DNA of 55,772 bases from CAZBRS01 sp964494475 (GTDB taxonomy: Bacteria; Myxococcota_A; UBA9042; CAZBRS01). Shown one piece after another: positions 15,919 through 24,516 of the stretch. Under the pieces are notes generated by a model that saw nothing but the letters and a program-made list of their open reading frames with translations, had not been told where the DNA came from and ran no database searches. Both the position numbers and the translations under genes were made by a program. Each line of letters begins with the position of its first letter. The stretch's first letter is position 1. Location of the stretch: positions 1-55,772 of the forward strand of contig CAZBRS010000041.1 of assembly GCA_964494475.1 (NCBI GenBank), written 5' to 3'.

Positions 15919-18259
15919 GCCGCGACGCCGCCGGACGGCGCAGCGTGGCGGCCTCGGCAGGGCTCACGGGGAGCAGCGAGAACCGCAACGTCGCCGTCGC
16001 CGGAGAGAACCAGGGCAACCCCAACGATTCGTACGCGCGATTCGGGGCCAGGGCCTCCAGGAGCGGCGGGCCCGCCAGCAGGCGCCGCAGGTCGCGGCAC
16101 GAGGCCAGCGCGGTCTCCGGATGGCGTGCGCGCGCGCAATCGAGCCCCAGCCACGCGAACACCGGCCCGTCGAGGGGCAGCGGGAGCTCGCGGAACGCCG
16201 AGAGCGGCACCACGCGAACGCGTCGCTCCTCGACGGCCACCAGCGCGCGCCACAGGTGCGCGCAGCGGAACATCTCGAGCACGCTGCGGTCGCCGAGCAA
16301 CTCCTCGCGCATGTCGACGACGTCGTCGACCAGCAGCAGCGTGGCCCCGTCGGGCATTCTCGCCAGGGCCTGCCGGGCGAGGCGCGCCTCGGTCTGCGGG
16401 TTCTGTTCGCCGCCCTGGAGCAGCGCGCGGTGGGTCACGAGCGGCGCCAGGAGCACGGCAGTGAGCGCGAGCGCCGCGATCCGGCGCCACCAGCCCTCCC
16501 CGAGCCACGCCAGCATTCGATCGGCCCCCAGCCCGATGGACGAGGCCACCAACCCGGCCCAGACCGCGTGCAGGCGCAGGCCCTCGAACCCCGCGATGCC
16601 GGTCAGGGAGCGCGACGTGGCCACCCACGCGACGATGGGCAGGCCGAGCAGGAGCGGCGCCGCGAGGGGCAGTCGCAGGCTGGAGCGGGCCGGCGTAGGG
16701 AGCAACGAGAGGGCCCAGGGGATCAACAGGAGGAGGGGGAAGACCCCCGGCTCGGTCCAGGGGAAGCGCAGCCCGGCGTGATCGACGAAGCGCAGGGGAC
16801 CCTGCTCGACGTGGTACAGCGTGAACGGAAACTCCGGGACCACCTGGGGGGCGGGCAGGAGCGCGTGCCCCGAGTGCCGCAAGGCCACGGCGACCAGCAA
16901 CGCCAGGGTGGCGATCGTGAGCCCGAGCAGGCACGCGATCGGCAAGGAGGCGCGCCGCTCCATCGGGCGCGCGGCGACGAGCCACACCACCGCGCCCACC
17001 GTCAGCGCCGCCGAGCCCTGCAGCAGCAGCGGGATGGCGCCGGCCGCCTTGCCCAGGTCGTCGGCGTGGGCCGCGAGCGAGCCGAGGTACGGCGCGCCCA
17101 GGACGAGCGCGGCCGCGGCAGCGAGGCCGACCCGCGCCAGCGCGCCGCGCGGGCGCTGCTCGACGAGCAGCGCGGCCTGGGCCAGCAGCAGGGGCAGGGC
17201 GAGCCCCACGGCCTCGACGCGGCATTGCACGAAGAGCAGGGTGGCCAGCGCCCACGAGGCCACCGTCGCTCCGTCGGGTCGATCGCGGGCGGCCAGGAGG
17301 CGCTCGAACGACAGGGTGAGCAGCAGCGCCGCCGGCATGGAGAGGTCGACGCCGTTCGAGAAGACCACGGCGGGCGGGTACGTCGCCAGCGCCAGGCCGG
17401 CGAAGAGCGCGCCCGCCAGGCCGGCCAGGCGGCGCGCCAGCAGGGCCGCCGGCAGCACGACCAGCGCCCCCGCCACGGTCGTGGTCCAGAAGGCCAGATC
17501 CAGATCGGGGCCGAACACGCAAAAGAGCGCGGCCAGCAGCGCACGGAACGCGGGGGGATAGGCGGCGCCGAGATCCTGTCCGAAGCCGTCGGTCAGCCAC
17601 GTCGTGACATGAAGCAGGTGCGTGAAGTCGGCGTTGGCGGCGCCCACGGGGTGCCGCGCGGAGGTCAGCGCCCGCACCAGCAGGGCCAGCCCGACCAGGC
17701 CGGCCAGCGCCAGGGCCTCGCGGGGACGAGCCCGGGCGCCGCGCGCCGCCTGAACCAGAACCAGCCCCAGCAGCGCCAGCACCTCGAGCAGGGCCAGCCA
17801 GGTCACGACCTGCGGCGAGGCCCAGCCGGCGCTGCCCTCGGGCGGGGCCACCGGGGCCGCCAGGGCCACCCGCAGGGCGTCGAGGCGGCCGGCCGCGTCG
17901 GCGCGCCCCGCGGCGCCCACGGCCAGGAGCTCGTCGTCCGCGAGCGCCGGATCGTCGAGGGCCTCGAACAACCGCCGGAAGGCCGGCTCGGCGCGCGCCA
18001 GCGCGGCCGGCGCGGGGTCGATGGTGGTGCGGCTCGAGATCAGGTGCCCGTTCGGGAGGCGGCCCGCCCAGGCCAGGGCCTCGGGGGCCGAGGCGTCGCC
18101 GAAAAAGAAGAAGGCGCCGCCCGCCCCATCGGTGGTCACGACCCCCACCGGGACGCCGCGGCGCTGGAGCTGGTCGCGGAGCCCGGCCGGGTCGCGGGGC
18201 GCGGCCGTGCCGTGGCTCCCGATCAGGAGCGCGAGCAGGAGCAGGGCGGCGCGGGTCAT
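15890..18259 (-). CDS. Polytopic GT-C-like membrane protein, paralogue 1
   Basis: 789 residues. A signal-like N-terminus (MTRAALLLLALLIGSHGTAA) is followed by a soluble N-terminal domain of about 150 residues, then about a dozen hydrophobic segments, then a soluble C-terminal part. After the first membrane segment comes SARHPVGAANADFTHLLHVT, which is conserved in the next gene (AANADFTHVVDV). An acidic residue in the first exoplasmic loop is where GT-C glycosyltransferases of the ArnT/PMT type place the catalytic Asp. The YPPA and LFVQCRVEA motifs are shared too. Likely a lipid-linked-sugar glycosyltransferase or related envelope enzyme (inference). ATG 18259 overlaps the preceding stop (ATGA). 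Confidence 0.7.
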   Translation of the reverse strand: MTRAALLLLALLIGSHGTAAPRDPAGLRDQLQRRGVPVGVVTTDGAGGAFFFFGDASAPEALAWAGRLPNGHLISSRTTIDPAPAALARAEPAFRRLFEALDDPALADDELLAVGAAGRADAAGRLDALRVALAAPVAPPEGSAGWASPQVVTWLALLEVLALLGLVLVQAARGARARPREALALAGLVGLALLVRALTSARHPVGAANADFTHLLHVTTWLTDGFGQDLGAAYPPAFRALLAALFCVFGPDLDLAFWTTTVAGALVVLPAALLARRLAGLAGALFAGLALATYPPAVVFSNGVDLSMPAALLLTLSFERLLAARDRPDGATVASWALATLLFVQCRVEAVGLALPLLLAQAALLVEQRPRGALARVGLAAAAALVLGAPYLGSLAAHADDLGKAAGAIPLLLQGSAALTVGAVVWLVAARPMERRASLPIACLLGLTIATLALLVAVALRHSGHALLPAPQVVPEFPFTLYHVEQGPLRFVDHAGLRFPWTEPGVFPLLLLIPWALSLLPTPARSSLRLPLAAPLLLGLPIVAWVATSRSLTGIAGFEGLRLHAVWAGLVASSIGLGADRMLAWLGEGWWRRIAALALTAVLLAPLVTHRALLQGGEQNPQTEARLARQALARMPDGATLLLVDDVVDMREELLGDRSVLEMFRCAHLWRALVAVEERRVRVVPLSAFRELPLPLDGPVFAWLGLDCARARHPETALASCRDLRRLLAGPPLLEALAPNRAYESLGLPWFSPATATLRFSLLPVSPAEAATLRRPAASRLVNTASERL

Positions 18260-20673
18260 GGGGAAGACCTGTCGCCAGGCCGCCGCGTCGGCGCCAGCAC
18301 GGCCTGCAGGGCGGCCACCTCGGCCGCCTCGACGCGCACCAGCCGGAGCTGCATGGTGGCCGTGGTGGGACCGATGCGCTCGAGGCTGTGGTTCGAGTGC
18401 ACGCGCGTGGGCACCGTCGTCAGGGCGACGGGCGGGCGCTTCACGATCCGGCGGGCGGCCTCGCACACCGGGCTCTCGGCCAGCGGCCGCGGGGCTCGGT
18501 AGGCGTCGAGCCCGCAGAACAGCCACGCCCCGGCCTCGGGCAGCGGGCTCCCCGGCGCGAGCTCACCGAGCCCCCGGAGCTCGAGGCGCCGCCCCAGGCC
18601 GAACGCTACGGCCCTCAGCAGGTGGGGCGTGCGGAAGACCGCGCTGGTCGAGCTGGTCGAGCCCGTGTCGTCGTCGAGGGTGAACGGCTCGTCGGGCAGG
18701 ACCACGAGCGCGTCGTCGGGCAGGCGCGCGAGCGCGTCGCGGGCGAACAGGTACTCGGCGCGCTGGTCGCGATCGGTGTCGCGGGTCAGCGCGGCGTGGG
18801 TGGCGAGGGGAGAGAGCACGAGCGCGGCCAGCGCGGCCGCCAGGAGCCCGCGTTGTCCCCGGGCCAGGCCCGTCCAGGTCAGCACGCGCCAGGCGCCGAT
18901 TCCCACCGAAGCGGCCACCAGCCCCGTATAGGGCACGTGGAAGCGCAGCCCCTCGAGCCCGGCGATGCCCGTGGAGATGAAGCCCGTGAGCTCGCCCCCG
19001 ACCAGCGGGAGCGCCACCAGCGCCACGACCGTCACGGGCAGGCGCGGCCCCTTGGCTGCGATTCGGGGCGCGAGCGACAGCCAGCGCAGCGCACCGAAGG
19101 CCAGGGGCAGGAACGCGGCCTGCTGCCAGTCGGCCGTGTGCGCGAACGACAGGAAGGCGAACGGTCCGGCCTCGGAGTGGAAGTCGACGAACGGCACCTC
19201 GGGGATGAGGGTCGGGACGGGCGCGAACGCGTTGCCGCTGGATCCGGTCACGGCCGCCTGAACCCCCACGAAGGCCGCGCCCACCGCGGCCAACAACGCG
19301 GGCAGGCGCAGCGCGGGGACGCGCGCCAGCACGAACGACGCGGCCACCGCGCCGGCTGCCACGGCGGCCAGGCGAACGAGGCCCGTCGCCAGCAGGCCCA
19401 CCGCGACGTCGCGCACGGGCGTGGCGGCGGTGGCCTCGGCGGTGAGCCACGCGTAGGGGAGGACGGCCGCGGCGGCGGCGAGGAGCAGCGGCCACCCCCG
19501 CGCGAGCACCGCGCGGACGCGGCGCGCCTCGACGAACCGGGCGGCGTGCGCCACCAGCGCCAGCGCGGCGATGCCCGCGGCCTCGGTGCGGCATTGCACG
19601 AACAGCACGAGCGCCAGCAGCCACGCCGCCAGGTCCCAGCGATCGCCGTCGGTGGCCGCGGCCTCGGCGTGGGCGAAGGCCAGCGCCAGCAGCAGGGCGG
19701 CGGGCGTCACCAGGGCCAGCCCGTTCGAGAAGTAGATCGCGGGAGGGTAGGCCGCCAGCGCCAGCCCCGCCAGGGTCCCGGCCAGCACCGAGCCCGTCAC
19801 GCGGCGGGCCAGCAGGTAGGCGGGCACCGGCACCAGGCTGCCGAGCACGGTGGTGAGCCAGAAGGCCGCGTCGAGGGAGGGGCCCGCCAAGCCGAAGAGC
19901 CCCAGCAGCAGCACGCGGTAGGCCGGCGGGTACGCGGCGCCCGGGTAGATGGCGAGCCCGTGTCGAAGCCAGGCCTCGACGTCGACCACGTGCGTGAAGT
20001 CGGCGTTGGCGGCCTCGATGGGCCCGCGCGCCGACGTGGCGAGCCGCACCAGCAGCGCCACCGCAGCGAGCCCCAGCACCAGCAGCGCCTCGCGGGGTCG
20101 ACGCCGGGCCGACCGCACCGCCAGCCCCGCGGCCAGTGCCACGTACAGGCCGAGCGCCGCCGCGACCGCCAGGTGGGTCGCCAGGGCCAGGCTGGAGCGG
20201 GGCGCGCCCTTGGCGGGCGAGAGCGCCACGCCCGTGGGCTTCAGCGTGGCCTCGATGTGGCCCTGTCCGGCGGCGGCGTCGAACGAGCGCAGCGCCAGCG
20301 AGGCGCACCCGCGCAAATCGGTGAGCCGGTCGAGCCGGCCGATCACCGCGGAGAACAGCGCCGTGAGATCGGCCCGCGCCGTGGCCGCCAGCCCCACCTG
20401 GCGCTGGGTCGTGACCAGCTCGCCCGAGGGCAGGAAGCCGAACCACAGCGCGCCCGAGGCCACGCCGCCCTGCTGCAGCGTGAGCACGGCGCCGGGACCG
20501 GTCAGGCGGACGTCCGAGGCGGGTACGCCCGCCGCCGCCAGGTGGTCGCGCAGGCCGCGCTCGGAGCACGGGTCGTCGGGGGGCGTCGCCCCTGCGGCGA
20601 GGGGCAGCCCCGCGAGCACCATCCCCAGCTGGAAGGCGAGCGCGCGAACCCTCCGGGAGCACGGGCCGGTCAT
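18256..20673 (-). CDS. Polytopic GT-C-like membrane protein, paralogue 2
   Basis: 805 residues and clearly paralogous to the next gene along its whole length. Shared features are an exported N-terminal domain (LRDHLAAAGVPASDVRLTG against LRDQLQRRGVPVGVVTT), the loop SARGPIEAANADFTHVVDVE, AAYPPAYRVLLLGLFGL, a long hydrophobic middle with about a dozen helices, LFVQCRTEAAG, and the exoplasmic TGIAGLEGLRFH segment. The tandem arrangement points to local gene duplication, perhaps with different acceptor or donor specificity. GT-C glycosyltransferase is the best structural guess, but no biochemically known member could be recognised. It starts 4 bp after the stop of the TPR/zincin-like gene and overlaps its paralogue by 4 nt. 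Confidence 0.7.
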   Translation of the reverse strand: MTGPCSRRVRALAFQLGMVLAGLPLAAGATPPDDPCSERGLRDHLAAAGVPASDVRLTGPGAVLTLQQGGVASGALWFGFLPSGELVTTQRQVGLAATARADLTALFSAVIGRLDRLTDLRGCASLALRSFDAAAGQGHIEATLKPTGVALSPAKGAPRSSLALATHLAVAAALGLYVALAAGLAVRSARRRPREALLVLGLAAVALLVRLATSARGPIEAANADFTHVVDVEAWLRHGLAIYPGAAYPPAYRVLLLGLFGLAGPSLDAAFWLTTVLGSLVPVPAYLLARRVTGSVLAGTLAGLALAAYPPAIYFSNGLALVTPAALLLALAFAHAEAAATDGDRWDLAAWLLALVLFVQCRTEAAGIAALALVAHAARFVEARRVRAVLARGWPLLLAAAAAVLPYAWLTAEATAATPVRDVAVGLLATGLVRLAAVAAGAVAASFVLARVPALRLPALLAAVGAAFVGVQAAVTGSSGNAFAPVPTLIPEVPFVDFHSEAGPFAFLSFAHTADWQQAAFLPLAFGALRWLSLAPRIAAKGPRLPVTVVALVALPLVGGELTGFISTGIAGLEGLRFHVPYTGLVAASVGIGAWRVLTWTGLARGQRGLLAAALAALVLSPLATHAALTRDTDRDQRAEYLFARDALARLPDDALVVLPDEPFTLDDDTGSTSSTSAVFRTPHLLRAVAFGLGRRLELRGLGELAPGSPLPEAGAWLFCGLDAYRAPRPLAESPVCEAARRIVKRPPVALTTVPTRVHSNHSLERIGPTTATMQLRLVRVEAAEVAALQAVLAPTRRPGDRSSP

Positions 20674-20677
20674 GGGC

Positions 20678-21535
20678 TCAATCGGCGGGGTCGGGGTCGC
20701 TGCCGCCCGCGGCCTCGTCGGCGGGGTCTTCGGGCGGGTCGGCGACGTCGTCTTCGGGCACGCGCAGGTAGTAGAGCGCCTCGTGGAAGAGCGTGACCGT
20801 CAGCTCGCGGATCAGGTCGTCGACCGAGCCGCAGACGCGCTCGAGGTTCTTCTTGAAGAGCACGACGGCATCGGGCACGTAGTCCCAGGGGTCGACGCCG
20901 TCGCCTTCCGGGATCTCGGGGCCGGCCACGTAGGCGAAGAGCAGCGGGTTCGGGCCGCCCTCCCAGGCGCCCTCGGCGTCGCGCTCGGGCATGTCGCGGA
21001 CGATGACCGCCGCCTGGTGCAGCCAGACGCGCAGGCGGGCCGGCAGCTCGTCGATGGCCTCGCGCGCGGCGTCGAGGAAGCGCTCGGACGACACGCGCAC
21101 CGGCAGGTAGTAGCGCTCGGGATCGAGGTTCTCGGCCGTGCGGTACGCGCGCGCGGCGTCGACCTCGTTGCCGTCGATCTCGGCCAGGATGGCGCGGTTG
21201 AACTGGGCCTCGGAGCTGTTGGGCTCGGTCGCGAGCACCGCGTCGACGTCGCGGCGCGCCGCGTCGACCTCGCCGAGCTCGATGAGCAGGCTGGCCTTCC
21301 GCGCGACCCCGGCGGTCCAGTCGGGGGTGAGCACGATGGCGCGCGCGTAGGCGTCGACCGCCTCCTTCAGCCGACCGGCGCCCTCGAGGGCCTCGGCGTA
21401 GAGCGCCCAGAGATCGGGGTCGGCCGGGAAGCGGCGCACGGCGAACGACGAGAGGTCGAGGGCGCCCGCGGCGTAGCCGGAGTCGAGCTGGTCCTCGATG
21501 CGTTCGATGAGATCTTCGGCGGTTTCTCGTGGCAA
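20678..21535 (-). CDS. TPR protein with a degenerate zincin-like (DUF1025-type) domain
   Basis: About 285 residues. Residues about 15-130 are tetratricopeptide-like helices (ADPDLWALYAEALEGAGRLK, EAVDAYARAIVLTPDWTAG). The C-terminal half resembles the short zincin-like metallopeptidase family: PDAVVLFKKNLERVCGSVDD, then LIRELTVTLFHEALYYLRV. In that family the last segment should read HExxHH. Here the first His-Glu is kept but the third ligand position is Tyr, so it is probably not a working Zn peptidase. There is no ATG near the beginning; TTG 21535 has a GAGG ribosome-binding site at 21541-21544, and TTG 21553 is the alternative. First gene of the minus-strand glycan operon and divergent from the deaminase gene. 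The Asp/Pro/Glu-rich tail is low complexity. Confidence 0.65.
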   Translation of the reverse strand: MPRETAEDLIERIEDQLDSGYAAGALDLSSFAVRRFPADPDLWALYAEALEGAGRLKEAVDAYARAIVLTPDWTAGVARKASLLIELGEVDAARRDVDAVLATEPNSSEAQFNRAILAEIDGNEVDAARAYRTAENLDPERYYLPVRVSSERFLDAAREAIDELPARLRVWLHQAAVIVRDMPERDAEGAWEGGPNPLLFAYVAGPEIPEGDGVDPWDYVPDAVVLFKKNLERVCGSVDDLIRELTVTLFHEALYYLRVPEDDVADPPEDPADEAAGGSDPDPAD

Positions 21536-21601
21536 GCGCGCCTCGTTCGACAACCCGCAACGGGACCGATAATGTACTGGTTCCAAACGGCGCGGGCAAC
21601 C

Positions 21602-21607
21602 TATAAT
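21602..21607 (+). promoter_or_regulatory. -10 element of the glucosamine-6-phosphate deaminase gene
   Basis: A perfect TATAAT lies 18 bp before the start codon at 21626. The matching -35 (around 21578-21583, TGGTTC) is poor, so an activator may be needed. The GGGAGG ribosome-binding site follows at about 21615-21621. Confidence 0.45.
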
Positions 21608-21625
21608 GGCGCGACGGGAGGTCCC

Positions 21626-22411
21626 ATGAAGGTGATCCTGGCTTCCAGTTCGACCGAGATGGGCGCCTTCGCGGCGCGCTTCATTGCCCGGCGCATTCGC
21701 GAGTCGACGCGACCGGTGCTGGGTCTGGCCACGGGCGACACGGTGCTCGGCACCTACGCCGAGCTCATCCGCCTGCACCGCGACGAGGGGCTCGACTTCT
21801 CGCGCGTGACCACGTTCAACCTCGACGAGTACGTCGGGCTGCCGCCGGCCCACCCCCAGTCGTACCACGCCACCATGGAGCACACCTTCTTCCGCCACGT
21901 GAACGTCGACCGGGCCTGCACGTTCCTGCCCAACGGCGGGGCCCCCGACCTGGTGCTCGAGGCCGAGCGCTACGAAGGCGCCATCCGCCAGGCGGGCGGC
22001 GTCACGGTGCAGCTGCTCGGCATCGGCTCCAACGGGCACGTGGCGTTCAACGAGCCCGGCTCCAGCCTGCGCTCGCGCACGCGCGTCAAGCGCCTGTCCG
22101 AGCAGACGATCCGCGACAACGCGCGCTTCTTCGCGAGCCCCGCCGACGTGCCGCGCTACGTGCTGACCATGGGAGTCGGCACCATCGGCGAGGCGCGCTT
22201 CCTGCTGCTGCTGGCCTCCGGCGCGCGCAAGGCGGGCGCCGTCCGCGCCGCGCTCGAGGGGCCGCTCACGGCCCAGTGCCCGGCCTCGATGGTGCAGCTC
22301 CACCCCCACGCCTTCGTGGTGGTCGACCCCGACGCGGCCTCGGCGCTCGAGGGCAGCTACGAGAGCGTCCAGCAGGTCGAGTCCGACCCGTTCGAGGAGT
22401 TCCTCTCTTGA
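21626..22411 (+). CDS. nagB: Glucosamine-6-phosphate deaminase
   Basis: 261 residues. Converts glucosamine-6-phosphate to fructose-6-phosphate plus ammonia. Family motifs are all present: GLATGDTVLGTYAEL, TFNLDEYVGL (D67/E68), and LGIGSNGHVAFNEPGSSLRS, with the ring-opening His at 138 and Glu at 143. The position that is Asp141 in the E. coli enzyme is Asn136, a substitution common in other NagB proteins. C-terminal part VLTMGVGTIGEARFLLLLAS is also typical. Length is close to the usual 240-265. Starts at ATG 21626 after a GGGAGG site, divergent from the glycan operon, so amino-sugar catabolism may feed or balance that operon (inference). Confidence 0.9.
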   Translation: MKVILASSSTEMGAFAARFIARRIRESTRPVLGLATGDTVLGTYAELIRLHRDEGLDFSRVTTFNLDEYVGLPPAHPQSYHATMEHTFFRHVNVDRACTFLPNGGAPDLVLEAERYEGAIRQAGGVTVQLLGIGSNGHVAFNEPGSSLRSRTRVKRLSEQTIRDNARFFASPADVPRYVLTMGVGTIGEARFLLLLASGARKAGAVRAALEGPLTAQCPASMVQLHPHAFVVVDPDAASALEGSYESVQQVESDPFEEFLS

Positions 22412-22413
22412 GC

Positions 22414-22442
22414 TTGAAGCGTGGGCGCGTTCCGCCTACAGT
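22414..22442 (+). promoter_or_regulatory. Sigma-70-like promoter of the beta-propeller lipoprotein gene
   Basis: TTGAAG at 22414-22419 and TACAGT at 22437-22442 are 17 bp apart, right after the deaminase stop codon. The start codon at 22472 lies about 24 nt beyond the expected transcription start. Confidence 0.45.
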
Positions 22443-22471
22443 CTAGCCGCCAACCTGCTTCGGGGTTCCGC

Positions 22472-23941
22472 ATGCGCTCGCTGCTCTCCGCGGTCGCGCT
22501 CACCCTCCTCGTGCTCCTGCCCGTCGCCTGCGGGGGCGGCTCCGACGGCACCTCCTCCGACGACCTGGGCCCGAACCCCGACGCGACCTCCGACGGCTCG
22601 GTCGAGGCCACGACCGACGTGCCGCCCGCCGAGGTGCCGGCAGAGCCCACCGAACCCGAGGACTTCCTGGTCGTCTACGGCGAGCAGGGGCGCATCCAGG
22701 GCGTGTCGATGGGCAAGTATGATCTGTGGGTCGCGAAGCAGGACGGCAGCGAGCCCTTCAACCTGACGGGCGAGAACCTGCCCCAGTTCGGCCTCACCTG
22801 CGAGTTCGGCTGCATCGTCGACGAAAAGCTCTCGCACCTGGCGGTGGCCCTGGCGCCGCCCGAGGCCGGGCAGTTCGACTTCCGCTTCGGCCCCATCACC
22901 TCGACCCTCGAGGTGCGCCTCGACAAGGGCGACTACCTCTACGACGTGGTCGACCTGCACTTCGCGGGCAACTACGTCTTCTACAGCACCAGCCTGCCCT
23001 GCTCGACCTCGGGCAAGTGCCAGTACAAGATCCTGCGGCGCGACATCGCCGGGGCCACGCCGGGCGAGCCGGTCGAGATGGGCGTGTTCCCGCCCGACGA
23101 CGACCCCGACCTGAAGGCCGGCGACTCGGTGTACCAGGGCCACTTCTACGTGAGCCCCGACGCCAGCACCGTGGTGGTGCTCTCTCCGACCATCCGTTCG
23201 GTGCGTCTCTACACCCTGAAGGCCGGCACGCTCCAGCAGCTCGACTTCATCTGCTGGCTCACCGAGGGCACGGGCGACGACGCGCGCTGCATCGGCGCAG
23301 GCTCCGCGTACGGCGATCGCGACCCGCTGGCCATCTCGAACGACTCGCGCTACGTGGTCTTCTTCGCCAAGGCGCAGAAGGACTTCATCGTGCGGCTCTA
23401 CGATCTGCAGAACCCCACGGCCGCGCCGCGCATGAACTTCCTCATGTCGGTGCCCTCGGGCGACATGAACGATCTGAACAACGCCTGCGCCAACCGCGAG
23501 CCCGGGCAGTTCCTGGCCATCGAGGGCACGCCCCGCTTCAGCCCCGACGACCAGGGCGTGGTGCTGGTCGGCTCGGCCAAGTGCCCGAGCCCCACGAACC
23601 CGCGCGCCTGGACCAGCATCTACCGCATCGCCACGGCCTCCATTGGCGCCGGCTCGCCCTTCGACCCGCCCGACATGCAGCAGCTCATCGACAAGCCCGA
23701 CGAGAACGTGATCCAGAACGTCATCCTGCACGACGCCTCCCTGTCGCCCCAGGGCCGGTGGATCGTGTTCTCGGGCACGCCCATCTACCAGACCAGCGGC
23801 CAGTTCATCGACGTGAACAACTCGCGCGCGACCAGCGACCGCGAGGTCTTCGTGCTCGATCCGCAGACGGGAGAGATCACGCAGCTCACGAACGACATCG
23901 AGTACCGCACCGAGAGCGTCTTCACCCTCGCGCCGAGGTAG
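22472..23941 (+). CDS. Predicted lipoprotein with TolB/WD40-like beta-propeller
   Basis: 489 residues. Signal peptide MRSLLSAVALTLLVLLPVAC with lipobox Cys, then an Asp/Glu/Thr-rich linker. The body has repeated beta-strand blades with hydrophobic-Asp-x-x-(T/G) patterns, such as VYGEQGRIQGVSMGKYDLWV, HFYVSPDASTVVVLSP and FVLDPQTGEITQLTNDIEYR, resembling TolB/DPP-IV-like propellers. ATG 22472 is chosen over the earlier in-frame ATG at 22421 because it begins the signal peptide and the promoter lies between them. Binding partner unknown. Followed after 2 bp by the next secreted-protein gene, so it heads a four-gene exported-protein operon. Confidence 0.7.
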   Translation: MRSLLSAVALTLLVLLPVACGGGSDGTSSDDLGPNPDATSDGSVEATTDVPPAEVPAEPTEPEDFLVVYGEQGRIQGVSMGKYDLWVAKQDGSEPFNLTGENLPQFGLTCEFGCIVDEKLSHLAVALAPPEAGQFDFRFGPITSTLEVRLDKGDYLYDVVDLHFAGNYVFYSTSLPCSTSGKCQYKILRRDIAGATPGEPVEMGVFPPDDDPDLKAGDSVYQGHFYVSPDASTVVVLSPTIRSVRLYTLKAGTLQQLDFICWLTEGTGDDARCIGAGSAYGDRDPLAISNDSRYVVFFAKAQKDFIVRLYDLQNPTAAPRMNFLMSVPSGDMNDLNNACANREPGQFLAIEGTPRFSPDDQGVVLVGSAKCPSPTNPRAWTSIYRIATASIGAGSPFDPPDMQQLIDKPDENVIQNVILHDASLSPQGRWIVFSGTPIYQTSGQFIDVNNSRATSDREVFVLDPQTGEITQLTNDIEYRTESVFTLAPR

Positions 23942-23943
23942 CC

Positions 23944-24516
23944 ATGCGTCACGGCCCGCTGCTGCTGCTCGCCCTGCTGTGGCTGCCCGCGCCTGCCGTG
24001 GCGGCGGTGGGGCGCTACCTGGCCCCGGCCGAGACGGCGGCCCTGGCGCCGGTGGTGGTCGAGGGCACGGTCACGGCCCTGGCGGCCCGCGACGACGCTC
24101 GCTGGGGGCGCTTCGTGACCGAGGCCACGGTGTCGGTCCAGCGCGCGTGGCGCGGCGCCCCCTCGGGCAGCGTGAAGCTGCTGCTGCTGGGCGGCGAGGT
24201 GGGCGACCGGGTGCAGCTCGTGCCCGGCGAGGCCACCTTCCGCGTGGGCGAGCGCGTGCTGCTCTTCCTCGAGCCCATCGCGGGGCGCGCCGAGCTGCGG
24301 CCCGTGGGCATGAAGCAGGGCGTGTTCCGGCCCGCGCCGGGCGGCGGGTGGCGGCGCGACTTCGACGGGCTGGCGGTGGCGGCTCCCGGCGACCTGACGG
24401 CGCACGAGCCCGCCCCCGAGACCCTGCCGCCGACCGATCTGCCCACGCTGCTCGAGGCCCACCCCTTCGCGCCCGGCGAGCCCACGCCTGCGGCGCCCTC
24501 GGCGGTCCTGCCGTGA
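23944..24516 (+). CDS. Small secreted protein of unknown function
   Basis: 190 residues with a cleavable signal peptide (MRHGPLLLLALLWLPAPAVA). The rest is a beta-rich domain: VVVEGTVTALAARDDARWGR, VSVQRAWRGAPSGSVKLLLL, ATFRVGERVLLFLEP. This resembles the OB-like secreted domain often found next to matrixin-type proteases in Myxococcota-like genomes. I do not recognise a named family. It starts 2 bp after the propeller lipoprotein and overlaps the first matrixin gene by GTGA, so it is probably co-expressed with the proteases. Confidence 0.7.
   Translation: MRHGPLLLLALLWLPAPAVAAVGRYLAPAETAALAPVVVEGTVTALAARDDARWGRFVTEATVSVQRAWRGAPSGSVKLLLLGGEVGDRVQLVPGEATFRVGERVLLFLEPIAGRAELRPVGMKQGVFRPAPGGGWRRDFDGLAVAAPGDLTAHEPAPETLPPTDLPTLLEAHPFAPGEPTPAAPSAVLP

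Noticed and set aside
14181..16781. 866-codon plus-strand frame over the carbamoyltransferase
   Set aside because: Shadow of the minus-strand carbamoyltransferase and membrane-protein genes; no recognisable motif.
16121..20796. Gln/Arg/Gly-rich plus-strand frames of about 800 codons
   Set aside because: Antisense shadows of the tandem membrane proteins, with no membrane helices or motifs of their own.
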